A stretch of DNA of 64,000 nt from Gottfriedia luciferensis. GTDB taxonomy: Bacteria; Bacillota; Bacilli; Bacillales; Bacillaceae_G. The position numbers and the translations under genes are program-made. The stretch spans positions 1 to 64,000 of the forward strand of contig NZ_MDKC01000032.1 in NCBI RefSeq assembly GCF_001712755.1. The letters run 5' to 3'. Under the pieces are notes generated by a model. That model saw nothing but the letters and a program-made list of their open reading frames with translations. It did no database searches and was not told the origin of the DNA. Positions 33,140-41,826 of the stretch are shown here, one piece after another (positions within the stretch are counted from its first letter, which is position 1; each line of letters opens with the position of its first letter).

Positions 33140-33751
33140 TTATAAACTATATTCTTCTGTTGGTATTTTACCCTTTAAAATATCATATTCAGCTTTCATT
33201 TCACCAAACTTTTGAGGATTTCCATGGTCTGGTGCATAATCAGGGTGCCAAAGCTTTGTATATTCCCTCATCTGTTTCTTCCAAACTTCAGCATTATCAT
33301 TCGGATTGAAATACTTGAAATTATGTTTTTTATTTTTCTTAATTGAAGTAGAGTAATTTCTTAAATACTCTTCCCAAACTCTAGCCCAATCAACTATTTT
33401 CTTTTTATATTCTTTTGCTTTCTCAGCATTTTTTCTTTTTTCTTCTTTCTTCCAATCTTCCATTCTTTGACTAAAATCTTTAATACCTTGTTTTGAGTTT
33501 CTCCATCTTAGCTCTGCATCTCTTATTTCTTGATCAGTAATTTCTTCAAATAAAATTTCATCGCTAAGAACTTCACTAAGATTCCCTTCATTTTCCTTTG
33601 AATTTATATGTAGATCATACATTTCTTCTATCATTTTTTCGATTAATTCTGCACTAGTTTTCCCTGTAAGTTGGGATAGCTTTTCTAGTTTTTCCGTCGA
33701 TTCTATTTGAACTTTGTGTGTTAAATAGACGTATTTAGTTTTATTTCTCAA
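33140..33751 (-). CDS. J-domain-like protein with a ribbon-helix-helix-like N-terminus
   Basis: About 203 residues from the TTG at 33751 (AAGGAG upstream). The N-terminus (VQIESTEKLEKLSQLTGKTSAELIEKMIEEMY) has the look of a CopG-type ribbon-helix-helix module. A very charged middle follows (RMEDWKKEEKRKNAEKAKEY). The C-terminus (YTKLWHPDYAPDHGNPQKFG, then EMKAEYDIL) resembles a J-domain with its HPD motif, which would recruit DnaK. Both assignments are from pattern only. Lone gene. Confidence 0.55.
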   Translation of the reverse strand: MRNKTKYVYLTHKVQIESTEKLEKLSQLTGKTSAELIEKMIEEMYDLHINSKENEGNLSEVLSDEILFEEITDQEIRDAELRWRNSKQGIKDFSQRMEDWKKEEKRKNAEKAKEYKKKIVDWARVWEEYLRNYSTSIKKNKKHNFKYFNPNDNAEVWKKQMREYTKLWHPDYAPDHGNPQKFGEMKAEYDILKGKIPTEEYSL

Positions 33752-33918
33752 GCACCTCAACTCCTTAATTAAATGTTACTATACAAGGATAAATCTATAT
33801 ATTAAATAATGAAGTCAATCATGTTACATTCTTAAATATTTTCACTTTCCCGAAATAGGACTGGTCTAAAAATAGTCCAATGTAAAATATTAATAATGTA
33901 GTGAAACTTAATGGAATG

Positions 33919-34116
33919 TATTTTCTTTATAAAATGTGTACGATAGTATCTAAATTTCCACTTCAATCAGATCCTTATTTTACATATGCTTAAATTCAAG
34001 ATATTTAAAGATTAAACTATTTTCTTTATAAAATGTGTACCATAGTATCTATATTTTCACTTCAATCAGATCCTAATTACATGATGTATAAATTCAAGAT
34101 ATTAAAACATTACACT
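33919..34116. repeat. Tandem 99-bp direct repeat, two units
   Basis: Units 33919-34017 and 34018-34116 both start TATTTTCTTTATAAAATGTG and share CTTCAATCAGATCCT and AAATTCAAGATATT at the same offsets, with scattered differences. The region 33761-34269 contains no gene. The repeats lie between the J-domain gene and the rraA-like gene and could hold duplicated promoter or operator sites. Confidence 0.75.
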
Positions 34117-34269
34117 ATTTTTTATTATCCAACTTATTTTATTCGATATTAATCTATTGCAACCTTTCTAAATACAATAATTATTTTTTATCAAGCTTCA
34201 TAATTTTTTCGAAATTCTCACGAGACCAAATAATTTATATAATTTCATTAATAAATGATTTATTAGGGA

Positions 34270-34887
34270 GTGATTTCTATTATTAATCAATTTAAAAATA
34301 TACCAACAACTTGTATTTCAGATGTAATGGATGGGCTAAATAATATGGATCCGTCAATAAAGCCTTTAAAAGAAGAATATAGATTTGTAGGAAGAGCAGT
34401 GACAGTTAAAATCCCTGTTGGTGATAACTTAGCTGTATTAAGGGCAATTCGTGAAGCAAATCCAGGCGATGTCATCGTAATCGATGCAAAAGGTGATCGA
34501 TACCGGGCAATTGCAGGAGACTTTGTTGTTGGAATGGCACAAACAATGGGTGTTAGTGCTATAGTTGTTGATGGGGTAATCCGGGATATAAGCGGTATTA
34601 AAAAATTAAATTTCCCAGTATTTTGTAAAGGTACTACTGTAGCTGCGAGTGGAAAAATTGGAGTAGGTAATATTAATATTCCAATTTCCTGTGGAGGTAC
34701 ATCAGTTAACCCAGGTGATATCATTGTTGGTGATGCAGATGGAGTAGTTGTTATTCCTCAATCTGAAGCAAAAACGATATTAGAAAAATCATTAGATAAA
34801 ATAAAAAAAGATGAACAAAGAGAAGAACAAGTATCTGGTAATATTGAAGCTATTAAATCGTATATTGATCGTATGCTTTTAAAGTAA
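34270..34887 (+). CDS. RraA family protein (aldolase-like)
   Basis: 205 residues of the RraA/HMG-CHA aldolase superfamily, with TTCISDVMDGL, GDFVVGMAQTMGVSAIVVDGVIRDI and DADGVVVIPQSEA. Members bind divalent metal and act as 4-hydroxy-4-methyl-2-oxoglutarate aldolase or oxaloacetate decarboxylase; the enterobacterial RraA inhibits RNase E. The GTG at 34270 overlaps the GGGAG ribosome site. An ATT at 34279 eight bases after that site is a possible non-standard start. Monocistronic. Confidence 0.88.
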   Translation: MISIINQFKNIPTTCISDVMDGLNNMDPSIKPLKEEYRFVGRAVTVKIPVGDNLAVLRAIREANPGDVIVIDAKGDRYRAIAGDFVVGMAQTMGVSAIVVDGVIRDISGIKKLNFPVFCKGTTVAASGKIGVGNINIPISCGGTSVNPGDIIVGDADGVVVIPQSEAKTILEKSLDKIKKDEQREEQVSGNIEAIKSYIDRMLLK

Positions 34888-34910
34888 CAAAAGATTATTT
34901 ACTTCTATAA

Positions 34911-34959
34911 AAAAAGGTTCTCTATAGGTAACGAAAAAACCTATTAGAACCTTTTTTTA
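34911..34959 (+). terminator. Terminator of the RraA-like gene
   Basis: AAAAAGGTTCT...AGAACCTTTTTTT, with an inner ATAGGT/ACCTAT pair in the loop. Confidence 0.85.
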
Positions 34960-35106
34960 CTTGGCTAATATTTTAATTTTTTTAACTGATTTTTTATAAA
35001 AGGATCAATATCTAAGGAGCATTTCCAATCTTTTCTCTCATACCTTCACAATAATTCATAAAGTCTCCTAATCAAAAATAGTAGTACAGATCAATTTACT
35101 TAGCAT

Positions 35107-36201
35107 TTAGCTCAATTTACCACTAAAAATCTCGAAGAATTTTTTAGCTTCACCCATTATTCCATTTATTAAGTTTTCTACCGATTCATTTTTAGATAAT
35201 CTAGGACTTTGTCCCGACCATAGTGACATAAACTCTTTATTATATTGTACGGATGACGCTTTTCTAATCGTTTGTGTAATCGTATTTTGTACAGGAAACT
35301 CTGGTAAATCAGCCTCGTGTTTTTTCATTTCCGTAATAAATTTATTTTCGATTCCTCTTGCCCATTTTCCAGAAAATGAACGGGTCAAAACTAACTGGTC
35401 CTCTGTAGAATTTAGAATAGCATTCTTATGTACTTCATGAGCTCCACTTTCAATACAGGTTAGAAAAGCGGTACCCATTTGAACAGCCTTCGCCCCTAAA
35501 CAAAGAGACGCCATTAAGCCTCTTCCATCCATAATTCCTCCAGCTGCAATTACTGGAATACTAACCTGATCAACTACTTGAGGTATTAGTGACATTAATC
35601 CAATTAAACTTTCCTCATTCTCGTTTAAGAAATTACCTCGATGTCCACCTGCTTCACTACCTTGTACGACAATTAAATCCATTCCTGACTTCTCAATTTC
35701 AATTGCTTCATTTACAGTAGTGGCTGTTCCAATCAAAATAATATTATGAAGCTTTAACTCTTTTATCATTTCCTTTGAAGGTATACCGAATGTGAATGAA
35801 CAAATCGGAACACCTTCTTCAATGATCACTTTAATTTGTTCGTGAAATGTATCATTTAAAGAATTAAAATTTTGAACCTGTATGCGATCATTTTGTTTTA
35901 TATTTAAATCTTCATTAAAAGGTTGTAATAAATCATTGGATTTTGAAATTTCATTTTCGTTTACTCTAAAATCATTTGGGACAAATAAATTAATTCCGAA
36001 GCTTTTATTAGTTAATGTTTTTATTTCTCTAATTTGTTCACGTATTTGTGATGGAGTCATATAGCCTGCTCCAATTGTCCCTAAAGCTCCACAATTTGAA
36101 ACTTCAGCTACAAAATCTGAGGTTGTGATTCCACCGGCCATCGGAGCTTGAATAATTGGACATTCTATTTTTAAAAGTTCAGTTATTTGATTTTTAAACA
36201 T
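35107..36201 (-). CDS. Nitronate monooxygenase (2-nitropropane dioxygenase family)
   Basis: 364-residue FMN enzyme with a TIM-barrel fold. The start TELLKIECPIIQAPMAGG and ALGTIGAGYMTPSQI, then VVQGSEAGGHRGNF (catalytic His) and PVIAAGGIMDGRGLMASLCLGAKAVQMGTAFL, are the standard family motifs. It oxidises propionate 3-nitronate or similar nitronates, a detoxification role. AGAGGTG precedes the ATG. Its upstream neighbour on the same strand, the protease gene, is separated by a terminator. Confidence 0.88.
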   Translation of the reverse strand: MFKNQITELLKIECPIIQAPMAGGITTSDFVAEVSNCGALGTIGAGYMTPSQIREQIREIKTLTNKSFGINLFVPNDFRVNENEISKSNDLLQPFNEDLNIKQNDRIQVQNFNSLNDTFHEQIKVIIEEGVPICSFTFGIPSKEMIKELKLHNIILIGTATTVNEAIEIEKSGMDLIVVQGSEAGGHRGNFLNENEESLIGLMSLIPQVVDQVSIPVIAAGGIMDGRGLMASLCLGAKAVQMGTAFLTCIESGAHEVHKNAILNSTEDQLVLTRSFSGKWARGIENKFITEMKKHEADLPEFPVQNTITQTIRKASSVQYNKEFMSLWSGQSPRLSKNESVENLINGIMGEAKKFFEIFSGKLS

Positions 36202-36242
36202 TCATATCACCTCTATATAGTTTTACTTTTTTTCGATTCATC

Positions 36243-36283
36243 AAAAAAGTCCCGGATAGTCTACCAACACTATCGGGACTTTA
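36243..36283 (-). terminator. Terminator of the intracellular protease gene
   Basis: AAAGTCCCGATAGT and ACTATCCGGGACTTT pair on the minus strand, followed by TTTTT. Confidence 0.88.
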
Positions 36284-36287
36284 TCTA

Positions 36288-37244
36288 TTATTTTATTACA
36301 TTCGGAGACTTTGAGGGTATATTTACGCCTAGATTTAAAAGTCCATGGCCTTCCTCAAACGAACTGTATCCGATTGGTACTGTATGACTTATTAGCAGTT
36401 CGAACAAATCTGGTTCAGTGATTTTCTCATTGTTCTCTGACTCAAACTGTTGAATTAATAATGCAATTGCCCCTGATACATGTGGTGTTGCCATTGATGT
36501 ACCTGAAAGAACAGCATATTGATTTGTCGGATAAGTCGAAAGAATCTTTTCTCCCGGCGCAACTAAATCAATTTCGTTATTTGTATTACTAAAATTGGAT
36601 AATCGTTTTTGCAGACTTACGGAACCTACTTCTATAACTTCATCGTAAGCACCTGGATAGCTATATTCATTGGTTGAGCCATCTCCATCACCTTCGTTAC
36701 CAGCTGCGCATACAACGGCTATATTTTGTTCAACCGCTCTTTGAATCGCTTCATGTAACGAAGAATCATCCTCTGGACCACCTAATGACATTGAAATCAC
36801 TCGAACAGTTTCTCCATTAGAGCCTTTCCAATTTGTCGCATAATCAATCGCTTGTACAATTGATTCAATGCTACCTTCCCCTGCTCCAGAGAGTACTTTT
36901 AAAACGAGAAGTTTTGCTTTTGGAGCAACCCCTACAACACCTTCTCCATTTTCAGAAGCTGCAATCGTTCCACATACATGTGTACCGTGTCCATTATTAT
37001 CTAAGAATACGTTAGGATCCCCACCGTAGTCTTCTGTAAAATTATATCCACCAATAATTCGCTCTTGTAATTCAGGGTGGTCAGTCTGACAGCCAGTATC
37101 AATAACAGCTACAACCACGTCTTCCCCTTGACACCCTTTGTCCCAAATAGATTTAGCTTCAATTAAACGAACTCCAGGTGGTACTTCATTTGTACTACCT
37201 TTAACTTCTTCCAGCTTGTAAGGAATTAATCTAAATTTAGACAT
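36288..37244 (-). CDS. isp: Intracellular subtilisin-type serine protease
   Basis: 318 residues, S8 family. The catalytic triad is Asp49 (VIDTG), His86 (NNGHGTHV) and Ser250 (SGTSMATPHV). There is no signal peptide. The N-terminal LIPYK motif is the short propeptide that blocks the active site in intracellular subtilisins of Bacillus. The enzyme turns over cytoplasmic protein in stationary phase and sporulation. The ATG at 37244 follows AAGGAG by nine to ten bases; a TTG three codons upstream is less likely. Monocistronic. Confidence 0.94.
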   Translation of the reverse strand: MSKFRLIPYKLEEVKGSTNEVPPGVRLIEAKSIWDKGCQGEDVVVAVIDTGCQTDHPELQERIIGGYNFTEDYGGDPNVFLDNNGHGTHVCGTIAASENGEGVVGVAPKAKLLVLKVLSGAGEGSIESIVQAIDYATNWKGSNGETVRVISMSLGGPEDDSSLHEAIQRAVEQNIAVVCAAGNEGDGDGSTNEYSYPGAYDEVIEVGSVSLQKRLSNFSNTNNEIDLVAPGEKILSTYPTNQYAVLSGTSMATPHVSGAIALLIQQFESENNEKITEPDLFELLISHTVPIGYSSFEEGHGLLNLGVNIPSKSPNVIK

Positions 37245-37529
37245 GCCTACCAACTCCTTTTTGGGATTTATTCATAAAGGATAAATCTTTGAGGTATAGA
37301 TTAGTATTCTACATCCATCCATAATTTTCCTTTAAATAAATTCAACTTTATTTAAAATTAATTCTAATCTAGTTGGATTTAATAGATTCACTTTTTTAAT
37401 TAAGCAATTTTATTCCCTCTTTCACTCCTTAAAAACTTTGCTAACTTTTACGTGAAATTAATCTTGCCTTAAAAAAATAGATTTATAATCTAAAAGTGTT
37501 AAGGCATTATTCAAACTAGGGGGAATAAA

Positions 37530-37673
37530 ATGCTTACTAATTTTTTAACTGAAATCAAATTTTGGTGGTTTGGAGAGTTACGAGAAGAAATAGAAGAAAT
37601 AGAACGAATTGAATCCAAGCATACAAGAGTTCGATTTGACTCTGATATTTATGAATTAATCCGCATCCATTAG
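37530..37673 (+). CDS. Small hypothetical protein, 47 residues
   Basis: AGGGGG is well placed before an ATG. The protein begins MLTNFLTEIKFWWFGELREE, continues with an acidic heptad-like helix (EIEEIERIE) and ends RVRFDSDIYELIRIH. An aromatic patch (FWWF) followed by an amphipathic helix suggests peripheral membrane or protein binding. No family recognised. Supported by the terminator at 37719. Confidence 0.6.
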   Translation: MLTNFLTEIKFWWFGELREEIEEIERIESKHTRVRFDSDIYELIRIH

Positions 37674-37718
37674 AAGAATAAGAGGAATATTGTCTAAATT
37701 CCCAATAGATTAGATTTG

Positions 37719-37757
37719 AACCACAAGGATCATTAATTTTACCTTGTGGTTTCTTTG
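37719..37757 (+). terminator. Terminator of the 47-residue gene
   Basis: AACCACAAGG and CCTTGTGGTT pair, followed by TCTTTGTCTT. A second hairpin, AGTGCTC...GAGCACTTTTT (37776-37815), lies between this and the next minus-strand gene. Confidence 0.75.
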
Positions 37758-37836
37758 TCTTCTCTTCAATTCAAAATAGTGCTCAAAGTACGATGACTTA
37801 AAAGAGCACTTTTTATGTTATCAATCTATTTTTAAA

Positions 37837-38322
37837 CTAAATAATGTATGGGACAACTTTGTATGAAATAATGTTTCGATCACGATACGTTTGAGTTATT
37901 ACATCACTTTTTGTGCTTAGTATTCCATTTTGCAATAAGACTGGTTTAAATCCCCTTTCGCTAGCCCCATTATAAGTAAATAGAACACAATGTTCTGCTG
38001 CAAATCCAGCTATTATAACTAACTCAACATCATTTCCTTTCAAAATCTGCTCTAATTCCGTATTCCAAAATGCATTTGAATGTTCTTTTGTAACACAAAT
38101 ATCTTGTTCTTCCACTATAATTTCCGGGATGAAAGAAATTAATTCTGAATCTATTTCATCTGCTCCTTCGATATCTTGCACATGTATAACTAGATGATTT
38201 TTAGATCGAATACTCTCAGCAACATAATTTATATATTCACAAGCACCTTCGACATTTAATGATTCTTTTTTACCATCTAAAAATATTTTTTGCATATCAA
38301 TGATAAGAAAAGCAATTTTCAT
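37837..38322 (-). CDS. Isochorismatase-like cysteine hydrolase
   Basis: 161 residues with the isochorismatase fold and the catalytic triad Asp9 (LIIDMQ), Lys79 (VTKEHSNAFW) and Cys112 (AAEHCV). Family members hydrolyse nicotinamide, isochorismate, or other amides; the short loops leave the substrate unknown. TGGAGG precedes the ATG. A second member of the family lies at 57839, only distantly similar. Confidence 0.85.
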   Translation of the reverse strand: MKIAFLIIDMQKIFLDGKKESLNVEGACEYINYVAESIRSKNHLVIHVQDIEGADEIDSELISFIPEIIVEEQDICVTKEHSNAFWNTELEQILKGNDVELVIIAGFAAEHCVLFTYNGASERGFKPVLLQNGILSTKSDVITQTYRDRNIISYKVVPYII

Positions 38323-38411
38323 TTTTTAACCTCCATGACACTTTATATTCCTTTTAACTAATTATTCTATTTGTTTTGTTATAGTCCTACCTTTTTTTAT
38401 ATAATTCCTAA

Positions 38412-38460
38412 CAAAAAAAATGGCAGACCCTATAAATACGATTAGGTCCGTCAATTTTTT
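38412..38460 (-). terminator. Terminator of the exported protein gene
   Basis: ATTGACGGACCTA and TAGGGTCTGCCAT pair imperfectly on the minus strand, followed by a run of T. Confidence 0.75.
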
Positions 38461-38478
38461 TATGATGAATTCTCGAAG

Positions 38479-38742
38479 TTATTTATTATTTAATTTTTGA
38501 ATTTCTATTTGGCTACGATTGATTGGTAATTTTTTCACACTATATTTTCTTTGATCTCTATTTGGCAAAGGTAGCTTCAATATATTTATATTTTTGTCGG
38601 CTATTACTTCATTTTGAGTTTTAACCCGAACCTGTTCATTTAGTGTCGAATTAGTCCTTTTTAAACTATTATCATTAAAAGCCATAAAACTAACACCTAA
38701 ACAAATTACAAATGTAGTAACAAAAAACACAATTTTTTTCAT
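38479..38742 (-). CDS. Small exported or anchored protein, 87 residues
   Basis: MKKIVFFVTTFVICLGVSFM is a signal-like membrane segment, followed by a basic, Asn/Gln-rich tail with no further hydrophobic part. TAGGAGG precedes the ATG. No family recognised. It lies on the same strand as a similarly built 49-residue protein at 40048. Confidence 0.6.
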   Translation of the reverse strand: MKKIVFFVTTFVICLGVSFMAFNDNSLKRTNSTLNEQVRVKTQNEVIADKNINILKLPLPNRDQRKYSVKKLPINRSQIEIQKLNNK

Positions 38743-38856
38743 AGCAACCTCCTAACTTAATGCTTGTCCATCTTTCAGATTAAGAGTATTTTATGAAATT
38801 TATTGCGTTATTAGAACTTTATTCTACTTTCTAGTTAGATTTTTGAATTCCATAAT

Positions 38857-39918
38857 CTATATTAAGTTAACATTGTACTTTTCTATTAAATCTTTAAAAG
38901 CTGGTCTTTCATTTCCATCTCTTCCAACAATATGTGTTGCTGTTACTAAAGAGTTTAAAACTGCTTCTTCTGTGGCTTCTCCTACTGCTCTAAATGCTAG
39001 ATCAATATCTTCTTCATGTATCGTCTGAACCGTTATGCAATGCGCTGTTTTTTCATGAGGTATTTTTGTTGCAGTTGAAAAGCCAATGACGACTTCACCA
39101 CTTCCCGTTGTAATAATTGAGCCTGTTCTTGATAAACCTGTAACTGTTCTTTTAATGATCCGATTTAGCTGCCTTTCTGAAACGGGAAGGTCCGTTGCAA
39201 CAATCATAATGATTGAACCTTTATCTTGTTCGTCTCGTTCTTTTAAGATATGATCTCGCAATTCTGATCCAACAGGCTTTCCATTTACTTTTAAATCGCT
39301 TAAAATCCCAAAGTTAGATAAGACTAAAACGCCCATTGTATATGTACCATGTTCCATCTTCATAACTCGAGAAGCTGTTCCAATGCCACCTTTTAATGAA
39401 TAGCAAAGCATTCCAGTTCCTGCTCCGACAGTTCCTTCTTTCACATCTGAAGTAGCGTTACTTAATGCTTGAAAAACATGATCTTTTGTGATAAATCTAG
39501 CTCGTACATCATTTAAAAGCATGTCATTACATTCGCAAATTACTGGGTTAACAGTACCTGTCGTACGACCTATTTCTGGATTATGTTCAAGCATGTATTC
39601 AATTAGAGCGTCTGCAGCTGTCCCAATGCTTAACGTATTAGTTAAAATAATTGGCGTTTCGATTGTACCTAACTCATTAATTTGAATCGTTCCCATCGAT
39701 TTACCAAACCCATTAATAACATGCGATGACGCGATTAACTTGTCCTTAAATAGATTTCCTTGATGAGGAAATATTGCCGAAACACCAGTTTGGATGTCTT
39801 GATCACTGATTGTTAAATGACCTACCGTAACCCCTTCAACATCTGTAATAGAATTTAGTTTCCCTGTTTCTAGGTACCCAATATTAACACCATAATCTCT
39901 GATTCTTTTTTGATTCAT
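38857..39918 (-). CDS. P1 family (DmpA-type) aminopeptidase/amidase
   Basis: 353 residues of the peptidase S58 family, self-cleaving Ntn-hydrolase-like enzymes. The start RIRDYGVNIGYLETGKLNSITDVEGVTVGH and the central VGAGTGMLCYSLKGGIGTASR are characteristic. The second holds the autocleavage site, where Thr appears to take the place of the usual Ser, as in some NylC-like relatives. It would remove N-terminal D- or L-residues or beta-amino acids. GGAGGG lies before the ATG. Confidence 0.88.
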   Translation of the reverse strand: MNQKRIRDYGVNIGYLETGKLNSITDVEGVTVGHLTISDQDIQTGVSAIFPHQGNLFKDKLIASSHVINGFGKSMGTIQINELGTIETPIILTNTLSIGTAADALIEYMLEHNPEIGRTTGTVNPVICECNDMLLNDVRARFITKDHVFQALSNATSDVKEGTVGAGTGMLCYSLKGGIGTASRVMKMEHGTYTMGVLVLSNFGILSDLKVNGKPVGSELRDHILKERDEQDKGSIIMIVATDLPVSERQLNRIIKRTVTGLSRTGSIITTGSGEVVIGFSTATKIPHEKTAHCITVQTIHEEDIDLAFRAVGEATEEAVLNSLVTATHIVGRDGNERPAFKDLIEKYNVNLI

Positions 39919-39990
39919 TAAAAATTCCCTCCAGCTTTGTATTCAATAAGTGTAGTCTCATTTAATTAAGTGATTTAATTTCGAAAGTAC

Positions 39991-40014
39991 AAAAAGCCCT
40001 TATTCAGAGCTTTT
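39991..40014 (-). terminator. Terminator of the 49-residue gene
   Basis: AAAGCTCTGAATAAGGGCTTTTT forms a short hairpin with a T-run on the minus strand. Confidence 0.6.
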
Positions 40015-40047
40015 AGTTAAAAATAATTTGACCTCTTTTAAGATAGA

Positions 40048-40197
40048 TCAGTGACTTTCTGTTAATTTCATTTCCTCTTGATTTTCTTTTACCTTTAGAG
40101 GAATATAAGTTAAAGAAACTAAAGCTCCACTTATCATTAGTAAAACCATCAATGATGCGAATAGTAGTACGATTTTTTTGGAAAATACTTTCATCAT
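40048..40197 (-). CDS. Small single-pass membrane protein, 49 residues
   Basis: AGGAG lies ten bases before an ATGATG start. MMKVFSKKIVLLFASLMVLL continues into one long hydrophobic helix, then a charged tail (LKVKENQEEMKLTESH). Too short for most gene finders. The terminator at 39991 supports it. No family recognised. Confidence 0.6.
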   Translation of the reverse strand: MMKVFSKKIVLLFASLMVLLMISGALVSLTYIPLKVKENQEEMKLTESH

Positions 40198-40438
40198 AAG
40201 TTGATTTCTCCTATTATGATTAATCTTAGGAATTATTTTAACAGATAACTTAGAAAATTAGATACTTACTTGATAAAAATAAAAATCTCAATTACTCCCC
40301 AAGATCTTCCTCAATCTAAACAACCTAAGATTAACAAATAAGGAAATCTTTACCATATGGGAAAAACGAACTATTCCCATTTCCTAACATACCCTGTATT
40401 AACCTTGTTTTCATGGTGGAATTGGCAAACAGGTACTC

Positions 40439-40472
40439 ATCACTTTTATCTTCATGGTAAAAGTGATTTTTT
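40439..40472 (+). terminator. Terminator-like hairpin
   Basis: ATCACTTTTA and TAAAAGTGAT pair, followed by TTTTTT. No plus-strand gene precedes it; 40198-40438 shows no coding sequence. A short RNA ending here is possible. Confidence 0.55.
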
Positions 40473-40484
40473 AACTAAAATTTA

Positions 40485-40519
40485 TAAAAAAAACACAAGG
40501 TAAAAATTTTACCTTGTGC
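40485..40519 (-). terminator. Terminator downstream of a decayed gene
   Basis: CACAAGGTAAAA and the complementary TTTTACCTTGTG pair, followed on the minus strand by TTTTTTTTAT. Confidence 0.8.
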
Positions 40520-40544
40520 TTTATTTTATTACATAAATCTTTTA

Positions 40545-40681
40545 CTATTTTTCCATTACAGTGAAATAATTTTGTTCATCATCAGTAAAGTTAAACAGTC
40601 TTCAATTTGGCATTTCAACAATTTCACAAACATTAAACTTCTTTTTCGTTAAAATTCAACAATTTTATCTGTAAAAACCAT
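40545..40681 (-). pseudogene. Decayed small gene with internal stop and frameshift
   Basis: An ATG at 40681 opens MVFTDKIVEF. After a shift, the sequence continues as ILTKKKFNVCEIVEMPN, a TGA, then RLFNFTDDEQNYFTVMEK and TAG. The intact terminator at 40485 follows. The VCEIVEMP segment resembles VCEVIELP in the protein at 50456-50866, so it may be a remnant of a paralogue. Confidence 0.45.
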
Positions 40682-40743
40682 TAAAGAAGTTGTACCTAGT
40701 TTAAAAAATAGATTAGTTCAGTAAATTCCCCCTATCAAATGCA

Positions 40744-40778
40744 CTAAAAAAAGAGTTACTCTAGCAACTCTTTTTAGT
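40744..40778 (-). terminator. Terminator of the gene at 40805
   Basis: AAAAAGAGTTGC/GTAACTCTTTTTTT hairpin on the minus strand. Confidence 0.8.
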
Positions 40779-40804
40779 AAAACAACACTGGTTTATAATC
40801 AAAA

Positions 40805-41230
40805 TTACTGATTAAATTTATCAAGCGTATAATCATAATTAATTTCAATAAGTCCATCATTTAACGCAGTAAGAAATCTGTTTACAGACTCAACTAATAC
40901 CTCTGTATTAATATATTCTGTGGGTTCAAACATTTGCCACACCGAATAAATCCCCCACTTGTCATCTCCTTTATATAGGAAATTCATAAGATCTTCATTT
41001 CGATTAATCGATTCATAATTCATGTTATCTTTTGCTCCATTTTGTACCTTTTGAACCCATTCACTTAATTGACTCGCAAACTCAGTAAGATTTAAATTCG
41101 GATCATGAAAAAATAAAGTTTCATTTAAATAGATATTTAATGAGCCATCTATATATTTTCCAGTATTTGCAACATAAGCCGGTTCTGTAGGTATATAATC
41201 ATTTAATATAAACAAGAATTTTATATTCAT
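40805..41230 (-). CDS. Hypothetical protein, 141 residues
   Basis: A soluble alpha/beta protein: KFLFILNDYIPTEPAYVANTG, LTEFASQLSEWVQKVQNG, then GDDKWGIYSVWQMFEPTEYI. Aromatic-rich centre, acidic overall. AGGAG lies before the ATG. The make-up is like small immunity-type or phage-type proteins, but I recognise no family and give no function. Lone gene. Confidence 0.6.
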   Translation of the reverse strand: MNIKFLFILNDYIPTEPAYVANTGKYIDGSLNIYLNETLFFHDPNLNLTEFASQLSEWVQKVQNGAKDNMNYESINRNEDLMNFLYKGDDKWGIYSVWQMFEPTEYINTEVLVESVNRFLTALNDGLIEINYDYTLDKFNQ

Positions 41231-41445
41231 AAAATTCTCCTTTCGTATTTAGTTCAATCTTCATTTATGTATTTTAGTACTTAGTTTCTATTGTTTCCTA
41301 TTTTTGGTATTTCCCTCATTTTTATTTTACTTTTTTAAGCTTTTTATTTTAGATTGCAAATTTTAGTAACTATTTGAAATCAAAAACTACAAAGGTATCA
41401 TTCTATAAATAGCAAGCATCAATAAAAAAGAAAGTAGGATAACAT

Positions 41446-41691
41446 ATGAATCAATTTATTGCAGGTCTTTTCCAATCGATTCTTATATTAATTTTAGCTT
41501 TCGTGTTTGTCTATAATTATTCAGATATTCGTACTAGAACTACTCATTTTGTTTGTCCTCATTGTAGCAGTCGCTTTAAATTATCTAAATTAAATTTTGC
41601 GATTGCATTTAAAACAGGTAAAGTAAATGAACGTTTAGTTACTTGTCCCGTTTGTGGTCATAGAGATCGAATGTCTATTTTAAATGATTAA
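41446..41691 (+). CDS. Membrane-anchored zinc-ribbon protein
   Basis: 81 residues. An N-terminal membrane helix (about 5-23) is followed by a zinc ribbon with CPHC (37-40) and CPVC (67-70), 26 residues apart. The ribbon should face the cytoplasm if the short N-terminus is outside. GTAGGA lies before the ATG. No specific family known to me. Confidence 0.65.
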   Translation: MNQFIAGLFQSILILILAFVFVYNYSDIRTRTTHFVCPHCSSRFKLSKLNFAIAFKTGKVNERLVTCPVCGHRDRMSILND

Positions 41692-41745
41692 ATTACTAAA
41701 TCACATTTTTCACCAGTGTGTTCTAATTTATAGTTTATTAATTAG

Positions 41746-41790
41746 AAATAAGAAAACCCTTATACTAAAAGGGCTTTCTCTTATTTTTTT
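41746..41790 (+). terminator. Terminator of the zinc-ribbon gene
   Basis: AAATAAGA...TCTTATTTTTTT with an inner CCCTT/AAGGG pair. Confidence 0.75.
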
Positions 41791-41826
41791 AATTCTTAAA
41801 TGTAAATTAGAAAGGAGCTATTTGAA

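Noticed and set aside
40411-40432. tRNA-Leu-like string GGTGGAATTGGCAAACAGG
   Set aside because: It resembles the D-arm region of tRNA-Leu but no anticodon or T-arm follows, so it is not a tRNA gene.
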